Origin: Pontederia crassipes | Lineage: Eukaryota > Streptophyta > Magnoliopsida > Commelinales > Pontederiaceae | Assembly (NCBI GenBank): GCA_030549335.1 | Contig: JAUKPH010000022.1 | Location: 496,001-560,000, forward strand | Reading direction: 5' to 3' | Length of the DNA stretch: 64,000 nt | In this document: piece by piece, positions 49,714 to 62,999 of the stretch | Layout of the letters: each line of letters starts with the position of its first letter | How positions within the stretch are numbered: position 1 is the first letter of the stretch | The notes under the pieces: model-generated | Told to the model about the DNA's origin: nothing | Database searches by the model: none | What the model saw: the letters and a program-made list of their open reading frames with translations, nothing else | Made by a program: the position numbers and the translations under genes

Positions 49714-52700
49714 AAGGTTGTAATAAGTATCTATAACTTATAGATTTGAACCTTACTCTAATACTCTAATCCCCAAGAGCGTTATCATTGATTGTAACGG
49801 TTCAACTTCGGTTTGAAATAGAGTTAAAGTTCTAAAGATCTATCACCTCCTAGGACACCCAAAGGTTGTAATAAGTGTCTATAACTTATAGCTTTGAACC
49901 TAACTCTAAGACTCTAATCCCCAAGAGCGTTATCTTTGATTGTAATGGTTCAACTTAGGTTTGAAATAGAGTTAAAGTTCTAAAGATCTATCACCTCTTA
50001 GGGCACCCAAAGGTTGTAATAAGTATCTATAACTTATAGCTTTGAACCTTACTCTAAGACTCTAATCCCCAAGAGCGTTATCTTTGATTGTAACGGTTCA
50101 ACTTTGGTTTGAAATAGAGTTAAAGTTCTAAAGATCTATATTCTCTTAGGGCACCCAATGGTTGTAATAAGTATCTATAACTTATAGCTTTGAACCTTAC
50201 TCTAATACTCTAATCCCCAAGAGCGTTATCATTGATTGTAACGGTTCAACTTCGGTTTGAAATAGAGTTAAAGTTCTAAAGATCTATCACCTCTTAGGAC
50301 ACCCAAAGGTTGTAATAAGTATCTATAACTTATAGCTTTGAACCTTACTCTAAGACTCTAATCCCCAAGAGCGTTATCTTTGATTGTAACGGTTCAACTT
50401 CGGTTCGAAATAGAGTTAAAGTTCTAAAGATCAATCACCTCTTAGGACACCCAAAGGTTGTAATAAGTATCTATAACTTATAGCTTTGAACCTAACTCTA
50501 AGACTCTTATCCCCAAGAGCTTTATCATTGATTGTAACGGTTCAACTTCGGTTTGAAATAGAGTTAAAGTTCTAAAGATCTATCACCTCTTAGGACACCC
50601 AAAGGTTGTAATAAGTATCTATAACTTATAGCTTTGAACCTTACTCTAAGACTCTAATCCCCAAGAGCATTATCTTTGATTGTAACGGTTCAAATTCGGT
50701 TTGAAATAGAGTTAAAGTTCTAAAGATCTATCACCTCTTAGGGCACCCAAAGGTTGTAATAAGTATCTATAACTTATAGCTTTCAACCTTACTCTAATAC
50801 TCTAATCCCCAAGAGCGTTATCTTTGATTGTAACGGTTCAACTTCGGTTTGAAATAGAGTTAAAGTTCTAAAGATCTATCACCTCTTAGGGCACCCAAAG
50901 GTTGTAATAAGTATCTAAAACTTATAGCTTTGAACCTTACTCTAAGACTCTAATCCCCAAGAGCGTTATCTTTGATTGTAACGGTTCAACTTCGGTTTGA
51001 AATAGAGTTAAAGTTCTAAAGATCTATCATCTCTTAGGGCACCCAAAGGTTGTAATAAGTATCTATAACTTATAGCTTGGAACCTTACTCTAATACTCTA
51101 ATCCCCAAGAGCGTTATCTTTGATTGTAACGGTTCAACTTCGATTTGAAATAGAGTTAAAGTTCTAAAGATCTATCACCTCCTAGGACACCCAAAGAATG
51201 TAATAAGTATCTATAACTTATAGCTTTGAACCTTACTCTAAGACTCTAATCCCCAAGAGCGTTATCATTGATTGTAACGGTTCAACTTCGGTTTGAAATG
51301 GAGTTAAAGTTCTAAAGATCTATCACCACTTAGGGCACCCAAAGGTTGTAATAAGTATCTATAAATTATAGCTTTGAACCTTACTCTAAGACTCTAATCC
51401 CCAAGAGCGTTATCTTTGATTGTAACGGTTCAACTTCGGTTTGAAATAGACTTAAAGTTCTAAAGATCTATCACCTCTTAGGGCACCCAAAGGTTGTAAT
51501 AAGTATCTATAACTTATAGCTTTGAACCTTACTCAAAGTCTCTAATCCCCATGAGCGTTATCATTGATTGTAACGGTTCAACTTCGGTTTGAAATAGAGT
51601 TAAAGTTCTAACGATCTATCACCTCTTAGGGTACCGAAAGGTTGTAATAAGTATCTATAACTTATAGCTTTGAACCTTACTCTAAGACTCTAATCCCCAA
51701 GAGCGTTATCTTTGATTGTAACGGTTCAACTTCGGTTTGAAATAGAGTTAAAGTTCTAAAGATCTATTACCTCTTAGGGCACCCAAAGGTTGTAATAAGT
51801 ATCTATAACTTATAGCTTTGAACCTTACTCAAAGACTCTAATCCCCAAGAGCGTTATCTTTGATTGTAACGGTTCAACTTCGGTTTGAAATAGAGTTAAA
51901 GTTCTAAAGATCTCTCACATCTTAGGGCACCCCAAAGGTTGTAATAAGTATCTATAACTTATAGATTTGAGCCTTACTCTTATACTCTAATCCCCAAGAG
52001 CGTTATCATTGATTGTAACGGTTCAACTTCGGTTTGAAATAGAGTCAAAGTTCTAAAGATCTATCACCTCCTAGGACACCCAAAGGTTGTAATAAGTGTC
52101 TATAACTTATAGCTTTGAACCTAACTCTAAGACTCTAATCCCCAAGAGCGTTATCTTTGATTGTAATGGTTCAACTTAGGTTTGAAATAGAGTTAAAGTT
52201 CTAAAGATCTATCACCTCTTAGGGCACCCAAAGGTTGTAATAAGTATCTATAACTTATAGCTTTGAACCTTACTCTAAGACTCTAATCCCCAAGAGCGTT
52301 ATCTTTGATTGTAACGGTTCAAGTTTGGTTTGAAATAGAGTTAAAGTTCTAAAGATCTATCTTCTCTTAGGGCACCCAATGGTTGTAATAAGTATCTATA
52401 ACTTATAGCTTTGAACCTTACTCTAATACTCTAATCCCCAAGAGCGTTATCTTTGATTGTAACGGTTCAACTTCGGTTTGAAATAGAGTTAAAGTTCTAA
52501 AGATCTATACCTCTTAGGGCACCCAAAGGTTGTAATAAGTATCTATAACTTATAGCTTTGAACCTTACTCTAATACTCTAATCCCCAAGAGCGTTATCTT
52601 TGATTGTAACGGTTCAACTTCGGTTTGAAATAGAGTTAAAGTTCTAAAGATCTATCACCTCCTAGGACACCCAAAGGATGGAATAAGTATCTATAACTTA

Positions 52701-53218
52701 TAGCTTTGAACCTTACTCTAAGACTCTAATCCCCAAGATCGTTATCTTTGATTGTAACGGTTCAACTTCGGTTTGAAATAGAGTTAAAGTTCTAAAGATC
52801 TATCACCTCTTAGGGCGCCCAAAGGTTGTAATAAGTATCTATAAATTATAGCTTTGAACCTTACTCTAAGACTCTAATCCCCAAGAGCGTTATCTTTGAT
52901 TGTAACGGTTCAACTTCGGTTTGAAATGGAGTTAAAGTTCTAAAGATCTATCACCTCTTAGGGCACCCAAACGTTGTAATAAGTATCTATAACTTATAGC
53001 TTTGAACCTTACTCTAAGACTCTAATCCCCAAGAGCATTATCTTTGATTGTAACGGTTCAACTTCGGTTTGAAATAGAGTTAAAGTTCTAAAGATCTATC
53101 ACCTCTTAGGGCACCCAAAGGTTGAAATAAGTATCTATAACTTATAGCTTTCAACCTTACTCTAATACTCTAATCCCCAAGAGCGTTATCATTGATTGTA
53201 ACGGTTCAACTTCGGTTT
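48334..53218 (+). repeat. 33-unit higher-order repeat, copy 1 (4,885 bp)
   Basis: This copy is near-identical to 53,219-58,103 at a constant offset of 4,885 bp (33 x 148 + 1). Checked pairs: cassette starts 48,789/53,674 and 51,010/55,895; CAACTTTGG 50,101/54,986; CAAGTTTGG 52,321/57,206; GGATGGAATAAG near 52,676/57,561. It includes a 15-unit internal duplication (about 48,360-50,230 against 50,580-52,450, offset about 2,221). The first 1.4 kb is the tail of the 64-unit copy 2. Confidence 0.94.
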
Positions 53219-56200
53219 GAAATAGAGTTAAAGTTCTAAAGATCAATCACCTCTTAGGACACCCAAAGGTTGTAATAAGTATCTATAACTTATAGCTTTG
53301 AACCTTACTCTAAGACTCTAATCCCCAAGAGCATTATCTTTGATTGTAACGGTTCAACTTCGGTTTGAAATAGAGTTAAAGTTTTAAAGATCTATCACCT
53401 CTTAGGGCACCCAAAGGTTGTAATAAGTATCTATAACTTATAGCTTTCAACCTTACTCTAATACTCTAATCCCCAAGAGCGTTATCTTTGATTGTAACGG
53501 TTCAACTTCGGTTTGAAATAGAGTTAAAGTTCTAAAGATCTATCACCTCTTAGGGCACCCAAAGGTTGTAATAAGTATCTAAAACTTATAGCTTTGAACC
53601 TTACTCTAAGACTCTAATCCCCAAGAGCGTTATCTTTGATTGTAACGGTTCAACTTCGGTTTGAAATAGAGTTAAAGTTCTAAAGATCTATCATCTCTTA
53701 GGGCACCCAAAGGTTGTAATAAGTATCTATAACTTATAGCTTGGAACCTTACTCTAATACTCTATTCCCCAAGAGCGTTATCTTTGATTGTAACGGTTCA
53801 ACTTCGGTTTGAAATAGAGTTAAAGTTCTAAAGATCTATCACCTCCTAGGACACCCAAAGAATGTAATAAGTATCTATAACTTATAGCTTTGAACCTTAC
53901 TCTAAGACTCTAATCCCCAAGAGCGTTATCATTGATTGTAACGGTTCAACTTCGGTTTGAAATGGAGTTAAAGTTCTAAAGATCTATCACCACTTAGGGC
54001 ACCCAAAGGTTGTAATAAGTATCTATAAATTATAGCTTTGAACCTTACTCTAAGACTCTAATCCCCAAGAGCGTTATCTTTGATTGTAACGGTTCAACTT
54101 CGGTTTGAAATAGACTTAAAGTTCTAAAGATCTATCACCTCTTAGGGCACCCAAAGGTTGTAATAATTATCTATAACTTATAGCTTTGAACCATACTCAA
54201 AGTCTCTTATCCCCATGAGCGTTATCATTGATTGTAACGGTTCAACTTCGGTTTGAAATAGAGTTAAAGTTCTAACGATCTATCACCTCTTAGGGTACCG
54301 AAAGGTTGTAATAAGTATCTATAACTTATAGCTTTGAACCTTACTCTAAGACTCTAATCCCCAAGAGCGTTATCTTTGATTGTAACGGTTCAACTTCGGT
54401 TTGAAATAGAGTTAAAGTTCTAAAGATCTATTACCTCTTAGGGCACCCAAAGGTTGTAATAAGTATCTATAACTTATAGCTTTGAACCTAACTCAAAGAC
54501 TCTAATCCCCAAGAGCGTTATCTTTGATTGTAACGGTTCAACTTCGGTTTGAAATAGAGTTAAAGTTCTAAAGATCTCTCACATCTTAGGGCACCCCAAA
54601 GGTTGTAATAAGTATCTATAACTTATAGATTTGAACCTTACTCTAATACTCTAATCCCCAAGAGCGTTATCATTGATTGTAACGGTTCAACTTCGGTTTG
54701 AAATAGAGTTAAAGTTCTAAAGATCTATCACCTCCTAGGACACCCAAAGGTTGTAATAAGTGTCTATAACTTATAGCTTTGAACCTAACTCTAAGACTCT
54801 AATCCCCAAGAGCGTTATCTTTGATTGTAATGGTTCAACTTAGGTTTGAAATAGAGTTAAAGTTCTAAAGATCTATCACCTCTTAGGGCACCCAAAGGTT
54901 GTAATAAGTATCTATAACTTATAGCTTTGAACCTTACTCTAAGACTCTAATCCCCAAGAGCGTTATCTTTGATTGTAACGGTTCAACTTTGGTTTGAAAT
55001 AGAGTTAAAGTTCTAAAGATCTATATTCTCTTAGGGCACCCAATGGTTGTAATAAGTATCTATAACTTATAGCTTTGAACCTTACTCTAATACTCTAATC
55101 CCCAAGAGCGTTATCATTGATTGTAACGGTTCAACTTCGGTTTGAAATAGAGTTAAAGTTCTAAAGATCTATCACCTCTTAGGACACCCAAAGGTTGTAA
55201 TAAGTATCTATAACTTATAGCTTTGAACCTTACTCTAAGACTCTAATCCCCAAGAGCGTTATCTTTGATTGTAACGGTTCAACTTCGGTTCGAAATAGAG
55301 TTAAAGTTCTAAAGATCAATCACCTCTTAGGACACCCAAAGGTTGTAATAAGTATCTATAACTTATAGCTTTGAACCTAACTCTAAGACTCTTATCCCCA
55401 AGAGCTTTATCATTGATTGTAACGGTTCAACTTCGGTTTGAAATAGAGTTAAAGTTCTAAAGATCTATCACCTCTTAGGACACCCAAAGGTTGTAATAAG
55501 TATCTATAACTTATAGCTTTGAACCTTACTCTAAGACTCTAATCCCCAAGAGCATTATCTTTGATTGTAACGGTTCAAATTCGGTTTGAAATAGAGTTAA
55601 AGTTCTAAAGATCTATCACCTCTTAGGGCACCCAAAGGTTGTAATAAGTATCTATAACTTATAGCTTTCAACCTTACTCTAATACTCTAATCCCCAAGAG
55701 CGTTATCTTTGATTGTAACGGTTCAACTTCGGTTTGAAATAGAGTTAAAGTTCTAAAGATCTATCACCTCTTAGGGCACCCAAAGGTTGTAATAAGTATC
55801 TAAAACTTATAGCTTTGAACCTTACTCTAAGACTCTAATCCCCAAGAGCGTTATCTTTGATTGTAACGGTTCAACTTCGGTTTGAAATAGAGTTAAAGTT
55901 CTAAAGATCTATCATCTCTTAGGGCACCCAAAGGTTGTAATAAGTATCTATAACTTATAGCTTGGAACCTTACTCTAATACTCTAATCCCCAAGAGCGTT
56001 ATCTTTGATTGTAACGGTTCAACTTCGATTTGAAATAGAGTTAAAGTTCTAAAGATCTATCACCTCCTAGGACACCCAAAGAATGTAATAAGTATCTATA
56101 ACTTATAGCTTTGAACCTTACTCTAAGACTCTAATCCCCAAGAGCGTTATCATTGATTGTAACGGTTCAACTTCGGTTTGAAATGGAGTTAAAGTTCTAA

Positions 56201-58103
56201 AGATCTATCACCACTTAGGGCACCCAAAGGTTGTAATAAGTATCTATAAATTATAGCTTTGAACCTTACTCTAAGACTCTAATCCCCAAGAGCGTTATCT
56301 TTGATTGTAACGGTTCAACTTCGGTTTGAAATAGACTTAAAGTTCTAAAGATCTATCACCTCTTAGGGCACCCAAAGGTTGTAATAAGTATCTATAACTT
56401 ATAGCTTTGAACCTTACTCAAAGTCTCTAATCCCCATGAGCGTTATCATTGATTGTAACGGTTCAACTTCGGTTTGAAATAGAGTTAAAGTTCTAACGAT
56501 CTATCACCTCTTAGGGTACCGAAAGGTTGTAATAAGTATCTATAACTTATAGCTTTGAACCTTACTCTAAGACTCTAATCCCCAAGAGCGTTATCTTTGA
56601 TTGTAACGGTTCAACTTCGGTTTGAAATAGAGTTAAAGTTCTAAAGATCTATTACCTCTTAGGGCACCCAAAGGTTGTAATAAGTATCTATAACTTATAG
56701 CTTTGAACCTTACTCAAAGACTCTAATCCCCAAGAGCGTTATCTTTGATTGTAACGGTTCAACTTCGGTTTGAAATAGAGTTAAAGTTCTAAAGATCTCT
56801 CACATCTTAGGGCACCCCAAAGGTTGTAATAAGTATCTATAACTTATAGATTTGAGCCTTACTCTTATACTCTAATCCCCAAGAGCGTTATCATTGATTG
56901 TAACGGTTCAACTTCGGTTTGAAATAGAGTCAAAGTTCTAAAGATCTATCACCTCCTAGGACACCCAAAGGTTGTAATAAGTGTCTATAACTTATAGCTT
57001 TGAACCTAACTCTAAGACTCTAATCCCCAAGAGCGTTATCTTTGATTGTAATGGTTCAACTTAGGTTTGAAATAGAGTTAAAGTTCTAAAGATCTATCAC
57101 CTCTTAGGGCACCCAAAGGTTGTAATAAGTATCTATAACTTATAGCTTTGAACCTTACTCTAAGACTCTAATCCCCAAGAGCGTTATCTTTGATTGTAAC
57201 GGTTCAAGTTTGGTTTGAAATAGAGTTAAAGTTCTAAAGATCTATCTTCTCTTAGGGCACCCAATGGTTGTAATAAGTATCTATAACTTATAGCTTTGAA
57301 CCTTACTCTAATACTCTAATCCCCAAGAGCGTTATCTTTGATTGTAACGGTTCAACTTCGGTTTGAAATAGAGTTAAAGTTCTAAAGATCTATACCTCTT
57401 AGGGCACCCAAAGGTTGTAATAAGTATCTATAACTTATAGCTTTGAACCTTACTCTAATACTCTAATCCCCAAGAGCGTTATCTTTGATTGTAACGGTTC
57501 AACTTCGGTTTGAAATAGAGTTAAAGTTCTAAAGATCTATCACCTCCTAGGACACCCAAAGGATGGAATAAGTATCTATAACTTATAGCTTTGAACCTTA
57601 CTCTAAGACTCTAATCCCCAAGATCGTTATCTTTGATTGTAACGGTTCAACTTCGGTTTGAAATAGAGTTAAAGTTCTAAAGATCTATCACCTCTTAGGG
57701 CGCCCAAAGGTTGTAATAAGTATCTATAAATTATAGCTTTGAACCTTACTCTAAGACTCTAATCCCCAAGAGCGTTATCTTTGATTGTAACGGTTCAACT
57801 TCGGTTTGAAATGGAGTTAAAGTTCTAAAGATCTATCACCTCTTAGGGCACCCAAACGTTGTAATAAGTATCTATAACTTATAGCTTTGAACCTTACTCT
57901 AAGACTCTAATCCCCAAGAGCATTATCTTTGATTGTAACGGTTCAACTTCGGTTTGAAATAGAGTTAAAGTTCTAAAGATCTATCACCTCTTAGGGCACC
58001 CAAAGGTTGAAATAAGTATCTATAACTTATAGCTTTCAACCTTACTCTAATACTCTAATCCCCAAGAGCGTTATCATTGATTGTAACGGTTCAACTTCGG
58101 TTT
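53219..58103 (+). repeat. 33-unit higher-order repeat, copy 2 (4,885 bp)
   Basis: This copy is directly adjacent to copy 1. The exchange window is about 26 bp (53,219-53,244), bounded by GTTCGAAAT against GTTTGAAAT on the left and GATCAATC against GATCTATC on the right. Private changes are few (for example CTCTATTCCCC near 53,764). It inherits AACCATACTC (near 54,189) from 49,308, which dates it after the 64-unit duplication. Confidence 0.94.
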
Positions 58104-58129
58104 GAAATAGAGTTAAAGTTCTAAAGATC

Positions 58130-59085
58130 TATCACCTCTTAGGACACCCAAAGGTTGTAATAAGTATCTATAAATTATAGCTTTGAACCTTACTCTAAGA
58201 CTCTAATCCCCAAGAGCGTTATTTTTTATTGTAACGGTTCAACTTCGGTTTGAAATGGAGTTAAAGTTCTAAAGATCTATCACCTCTTAGGGCACCCAAA
58301 CATTGTAATAAGTATCTATAAGTTATAGCTTTTAACCTTACTCTAAGACTCTAATCCCCAAGAGCATTATCTTTGATTGTAACGGTTCAACTTCGGTTTG
58401 AAATAGAGTTAAAGTTCTAAAAATCTATCACCTCCTAGGACACCCAAAGGATGTAATAAGTATCTATAACGTATAGCTTTGAACCTTACTCTAAGACTCT
58501 AATCCCCAAGATCGTTATCTTTGATTGTAACGGTTCAACTTCGGTTTGAAATGGAGTTAAAGTTCTAAAGATCTATCACCTCCTAGGACACCCAAAGGAT
58601 GTAATAAGTATCTATAACTTATAGCTTTGAACCTTACTCTAATACTCTAATCCCCAAGAGCATTATCTTTGATTGTAACGGTTCAACTTCGGTTTGAAAT
58701 AGAGTTAAAGTTCTAAAGATCTATCACCTCCTAGGACACCCAAAGGATGTAATAAGTATCTATAACTTATAGCTTTGAACCTTACTCTAAGACTCAAATC
58801 CCCAAGATCGTTATCTTTGATTGTAACGGTTCAACTTCGGTTTGAAATAGAGTTAAAGTTCTAAAGATCTATCACCTCTTAGGGCACCCAAAGGTTGTAA
58901 TAAGTATCTATAACTTATAGCTTGGAACCTTACTCTAATACACTAATCCCCAAGAGCGTTATCTTTGATTGTAACGGTTCAACTTCGGTTTGAAATAGAG
59001 TTAAAGTTCTAAAGATCTATCACCTCCTAGGACACCCAAAGAATGTAATAAGTATCTATAACTTATAGCTTTGAACCTTACTCTA
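58130..59085 (+). repeat. Third partial copy of a 64-unit-block segment
   Basis: Right after the end of the 33-unit copy 2, this segment resembles 43,190-44,135 and 33,750-34,695: TTATTTTTTATTG, AAGTTATAGCTTTTAACC, TAAAAATCTATC, ATAACGTATAGC, then AGCTTGGAACC. The offset from the second copy is about 14,950 bp (101 units plus 2). It reads GAGCGTTATTTTTTATTG where both 64-unit copies read GAGAGTTATTTTTTATTG, and CCCAAACATTG where they have CCCAAACGTTG. It thus comes from a related but not identical source. Confidence 0.82.
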
Positions 59086-59928
59086 ATACTCTAATCCCCA
59101 AGAGCGTTATCTTTGATTGTAACGGTTCAACTTCGGTTTGAAATAGAGTTAAAGTTCTAAAGATCTATCACCTCTTAGGGCACCCAAAGGTTGTAATAAG
59201 TATCTATAACTTATAGCTTTGAACCTTACTCTAATACTCTAATCCCCAAGAGCGTTATCTCTGATTGTAACGGTTCAACTTCGGTTTGAAATAGAGTTAA
59301 AGTTCTAAAGATCTATCACCTCCTAGGACACTCAAAGGTTGTAATAAGTATCTATAACTTATAGCTTTGAACCTTACTCTAAGACTCTAATCCCCAAGAG
59401 CGTTATCTTTGATTGTAACGGTTCAACTTCGGTTTGAAATAGAGTTAAAGTTCTAAAGATCTATCACCTCTTAGGGCGCCCAAAGGTTGTAATAAGTATC
59501 TATAAATTATAGCTTTGAACCTTACTCTAAGACTCTAATCCCCAAGAGCGTTATCTCTGATTGTAACGGTTCAACTTCGGTTTGAAATAGAGTTAAAGTT
59601 CTAAAGATCTATCACCTCTTAGGACACCCAAAGGTTGTAATAAGTATCTATAACTTATAGCTTTGAACCTTACTCTAAGACTCTAATCCCCAAGAGCGTT
59701 ATCTTTGATTGTAACGGTTCAACTTCGGTTCGAAATAGAGTTAAAGTTCTAAAGATCTATCACCTCTTAGGGCACCCAAAGGTTGTAATAAGTATCTATA
59801 ACTTATAGCTTTGAACCTTACTCTAATACTCTAATCCCCAAGAGCGTTATCTCTGATTGTAACGGTTCAACTTCGGTTTGAAATAGAGTTAAAGTTCTAA
59901 AGATCTATCACCTCCTAGGACACCCAAA

Positions 59929-60500
59929 GGATGGAATAAGTATCTATAACTTATAGCTTTGAACCTTACTCTAAGACTCTAATCCCCAAGATCGTTATCT
60001 TTGATTGTAACGGTTCAACTTCGGTTTGAAATAGAGTTAAAGTTCTAAAGATCTATCACCTCTTAGGGCGCCCAAAGGTTGTAATAAGTATCTATAAATT
60101 ATAGCTTTGAACCTTACTCTAAGACTCTAATCCCCAAGAGCGTTATCTTTGATTGTAACGGTTCAACTTCGGTTTGAAATGGAGTTAAAGTTCTAAAGAT
60201 CTATCACCTCTTAGGGCACCCAAACGTTGTAATAAGTATCTATAACTTATAGCTTTGAACCTTACTCTAAGACTCTAATCCCCAAGAGCATTATCTTTGA
60301 TTGTAACGGTTCAACTTCGGTTTGAAATAGAGTTAAAGTTCTAAAGATCTATCACCTCTTAGGGCACCCAAAGGTTGAAATAAGTATCTATAACTTATAG
60401 CTTTCAATCTTACTCTAATACTCTAATCCCCAAGAGCGTTATCATTGATTGTAACGGTTCAACTTCGGTTTGAAATAGAGTTAAAGTTCTAAAGATCTAT
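59929..60500 (+). repeat. Third copy of the GGATGGAATAAG segment
   Basis: Four units with GGATGGAATAAG, then GGGCGCCC with TATAAATTATAG, then CCCAAACGTTG with GAGCATTATC, then GGTTGAAATAAG with GCTTTCAA repeat the order seen at about 52,676-53,218 and 57,561-58,103. The offset from the second is 2,368 bp (exactly 16 units). A private change is CTTTCAATCTTAC near 60,401. The middle part appears once more near 61,250-61,500. Confidence 0.82.
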
Positions 60501-60736
60501 CACCTCTTAGGACACCCAAAGGTTGTAATAAGTATCTATAACTTATAGCTTTGAACCTTACTCTAAGACTCTAATCCCCAAGAGCGTTATCTTTGATTGT
60601 AACGGTTCAACTTCGGTTCGAAATAGAGTTAAAGTTCTAAAGATCTATCACCTCTTAGGGCACCCAAAGGTTGTAATAAGTATCTATAAATTATAGCTTT
60701 GAACCTTACTCTAAGACTCTAATCCCCAAGAGCGTT

Positions 60737-60750
60737 ATTTTTTTGATTGT
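60737..60750 (+). repeat. T-run expansion in one unit
   Basis: The unit reads GTTATTTTTTTGATTG with seven Ts, two bases longer than GTTATCTTTGATTG. Related T-rich variants (TTATTTTTTATTG) lie near 33,831, 43,271 and 58,221 and are marks of a shared block. Confidence 0.85.
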
Positions 60751-61668
60751 AACGGTTCAACTTCGGTTTGAAATAGAGTTAAAGTTCTAAAGATCTATCA
60801 CCTCTTAGGACACCCAAAGGTTGTAATAAGTATCTATAACTTATAGCTTTGAACCTTACTCTAAGACTCTAATCCCCAAGCGCGTTATCTTTGATTGTAA
60901 CGGTTCAACTTCGGTTCGAAATAGAGTTAAAGTTCTAAAGATCAATCACCTCTTAGGACACCCAAAGGTTGTAATAAGTATCTATAACTTATAGCTTTGA
61001 ACCTAACTCTAAGACTCTTATCCCCAAGAGCTTTATCATTGATTGTAACGGTTCAACTTCGGTTTGAAATAGAGTTAAAGTTCTAAAGATCTATCACCTC
61101 TTAGGACACCCAAAGGTTGTAATAAATATCTATAACTTATTGCTTTGAACCTTACTCTAAGACTCTAATCCCCAAGAGCGTTATCTTTGATTGTAACGGT
61201 TCAACTTCCGTTTGAAATAGAGTTAAAGTTCTAAAGATCTATCACCTCTTAGGGCGCCCAAAGGTTGTAATAAGTATCTATAAATTATAGCTTTGAACCT
61301 TACTCTAAGACTCTAATCCCCAAGAGCGTTATCTTTGATTGTAACGGTTCAACTTCGGTTTGAAATGGAGTTAAAGTTCTAAAGATCTATCACCTCTTAG
61401 GGCACCCAAACGTTGTAATAAGTATCTATAACTTATAGCTTTGAACCTTACTCTAAGACTCTAATCCCCAAGAGCATTATCTTTGATTGTAACGGTTCAA
61501 CTTCGGTTTGAAATAGAGTTAAAGTTCTAAAGATCTATCACCTCTTAGGGCACCCAAAGGTTGTAATAAGTATCTATAACTTATAGCTTTGAACCTTACT
61601 CTAAGACTCTAATCCCCAAGAGCGTTATCTTTGATTGTAACGGTTCAACTTCGGTTTGAAATAGAGTT

Positions 61669-62111
61669 AAAGTTCTAAAGATCTATCATCTCTTAGGGCA
61701 CCCAAAGGTTGTAATAAGTATCTATAACTTATAGCTTGGAACCTTACTCTAATACTCTAATCCCCAAGTGCGTTATCTTTGATTGTAACGGTTCAACTTC
61801 GGTTTGAAAAAGAGTTAAAGTTCTAAAGATCTATCACCTCCTAGGACACCCAAGAATGTAATAAGTATCTATAACTTATAGCTTTGAACCTTACTCTAAG
61901 ACTCTAATCCCCAAGAGCGTTATCATTGATTGTAACGGTTCAACTTCGGTTTGAAATGGAGTTAAAGTTCTAAAGATCTATCACCACTTAGGGCACCCAA
62001 AGGTTGTAATAAGTATCTATAAATTATAGCTTTGAACCTTACTCTAAGACTCTAATCCCCAAGAGCGTTATCTTTGATTGTAACGGTTCAACTTCGGTTT
62101 GAAATAGCGTT
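61669..62111 (+). repeat. Marker cassette, shortened form
   Basis: This is the three-unit cassette with two new features: CCCCAAGTGCG in its first unit and CACCCAAGAATG in its second, one base shorter than CACCCAAAGAATG. It is therefore 443 bp long. The same new features occur at 63,000 and 63,443, which shows these three derive from one another. Confidence 0.88.
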
Positions 62112-62999
62112 AAAGTTCTAAAGATCTATTACCTCTTAGGGCACCCAAAGGTTGTAATAAGTATCTATAACTTATAGCTTTGAACCTTACTCAAAGACTC
62201 TAATCCCCAAGAGCGTTATCTTTGATTGTAACGGTTCAACTTCGGTTTGAAATAGAGTTAAAGTTCTAAAGATCTATCACATCTTAGGGCACCCAAAGGT
62301 TGTAATAAGTATCTATAACTTATAGATTTGAACCTTACTCTAATACTCTATTCCCCAAGAGCGTTATCTTTGATTGTAACGGTTCAACTTCGGTTTGAAA
62401 TAGAGTTAAAGTTCTAAAGATCTATCACCTCCTAGGACACCCAAAGGTTGTAATAAGTGTCTATAACTTATAGCTTTGAACCTAACTCTAAGACTCTAAT
62501 CCCCAAGAGCGTTATCTTTGATTGTAACGGTTCAACTTAGGTTTGAAATAGAGTTAAAGTTCTAAAGATCTATCACCTCTTAGGGCACCCAAAGGTTGTA
62601 ATAAGTATCTATAACTTATAGCTTTGAACCTTACTCTAAGACTCTAATCTCCAAGAGCGTTATCTTTGATTGTAACGGTTCAACTTCGGTTTGAAATAGA
62701 GTTAAAGTTCTAAAGATCTATCTTCTCTTAGGGCACCCAATGGTTGTAATAAGTATCTATAACTTATAGCTTTGAACCTTACTCTAATACTCTAATCCCC
62801 AAGAGCGTTATCTTTGATTGTAACGGTTCAACTTCGGTTTGAAATAGAGTTAAAGTTCTAAAGATCTATCACCTCTTAGGGCACCCAAAGGTTGTAATAA
62901 GTATCTATAACTTATAGCTTGGAACCTTACTCTAATAATCTAATCCCCAAGAGCGTTATCTTTGATTGTAACGGTTCAACTTCGGTTTGAAATAGAGTT

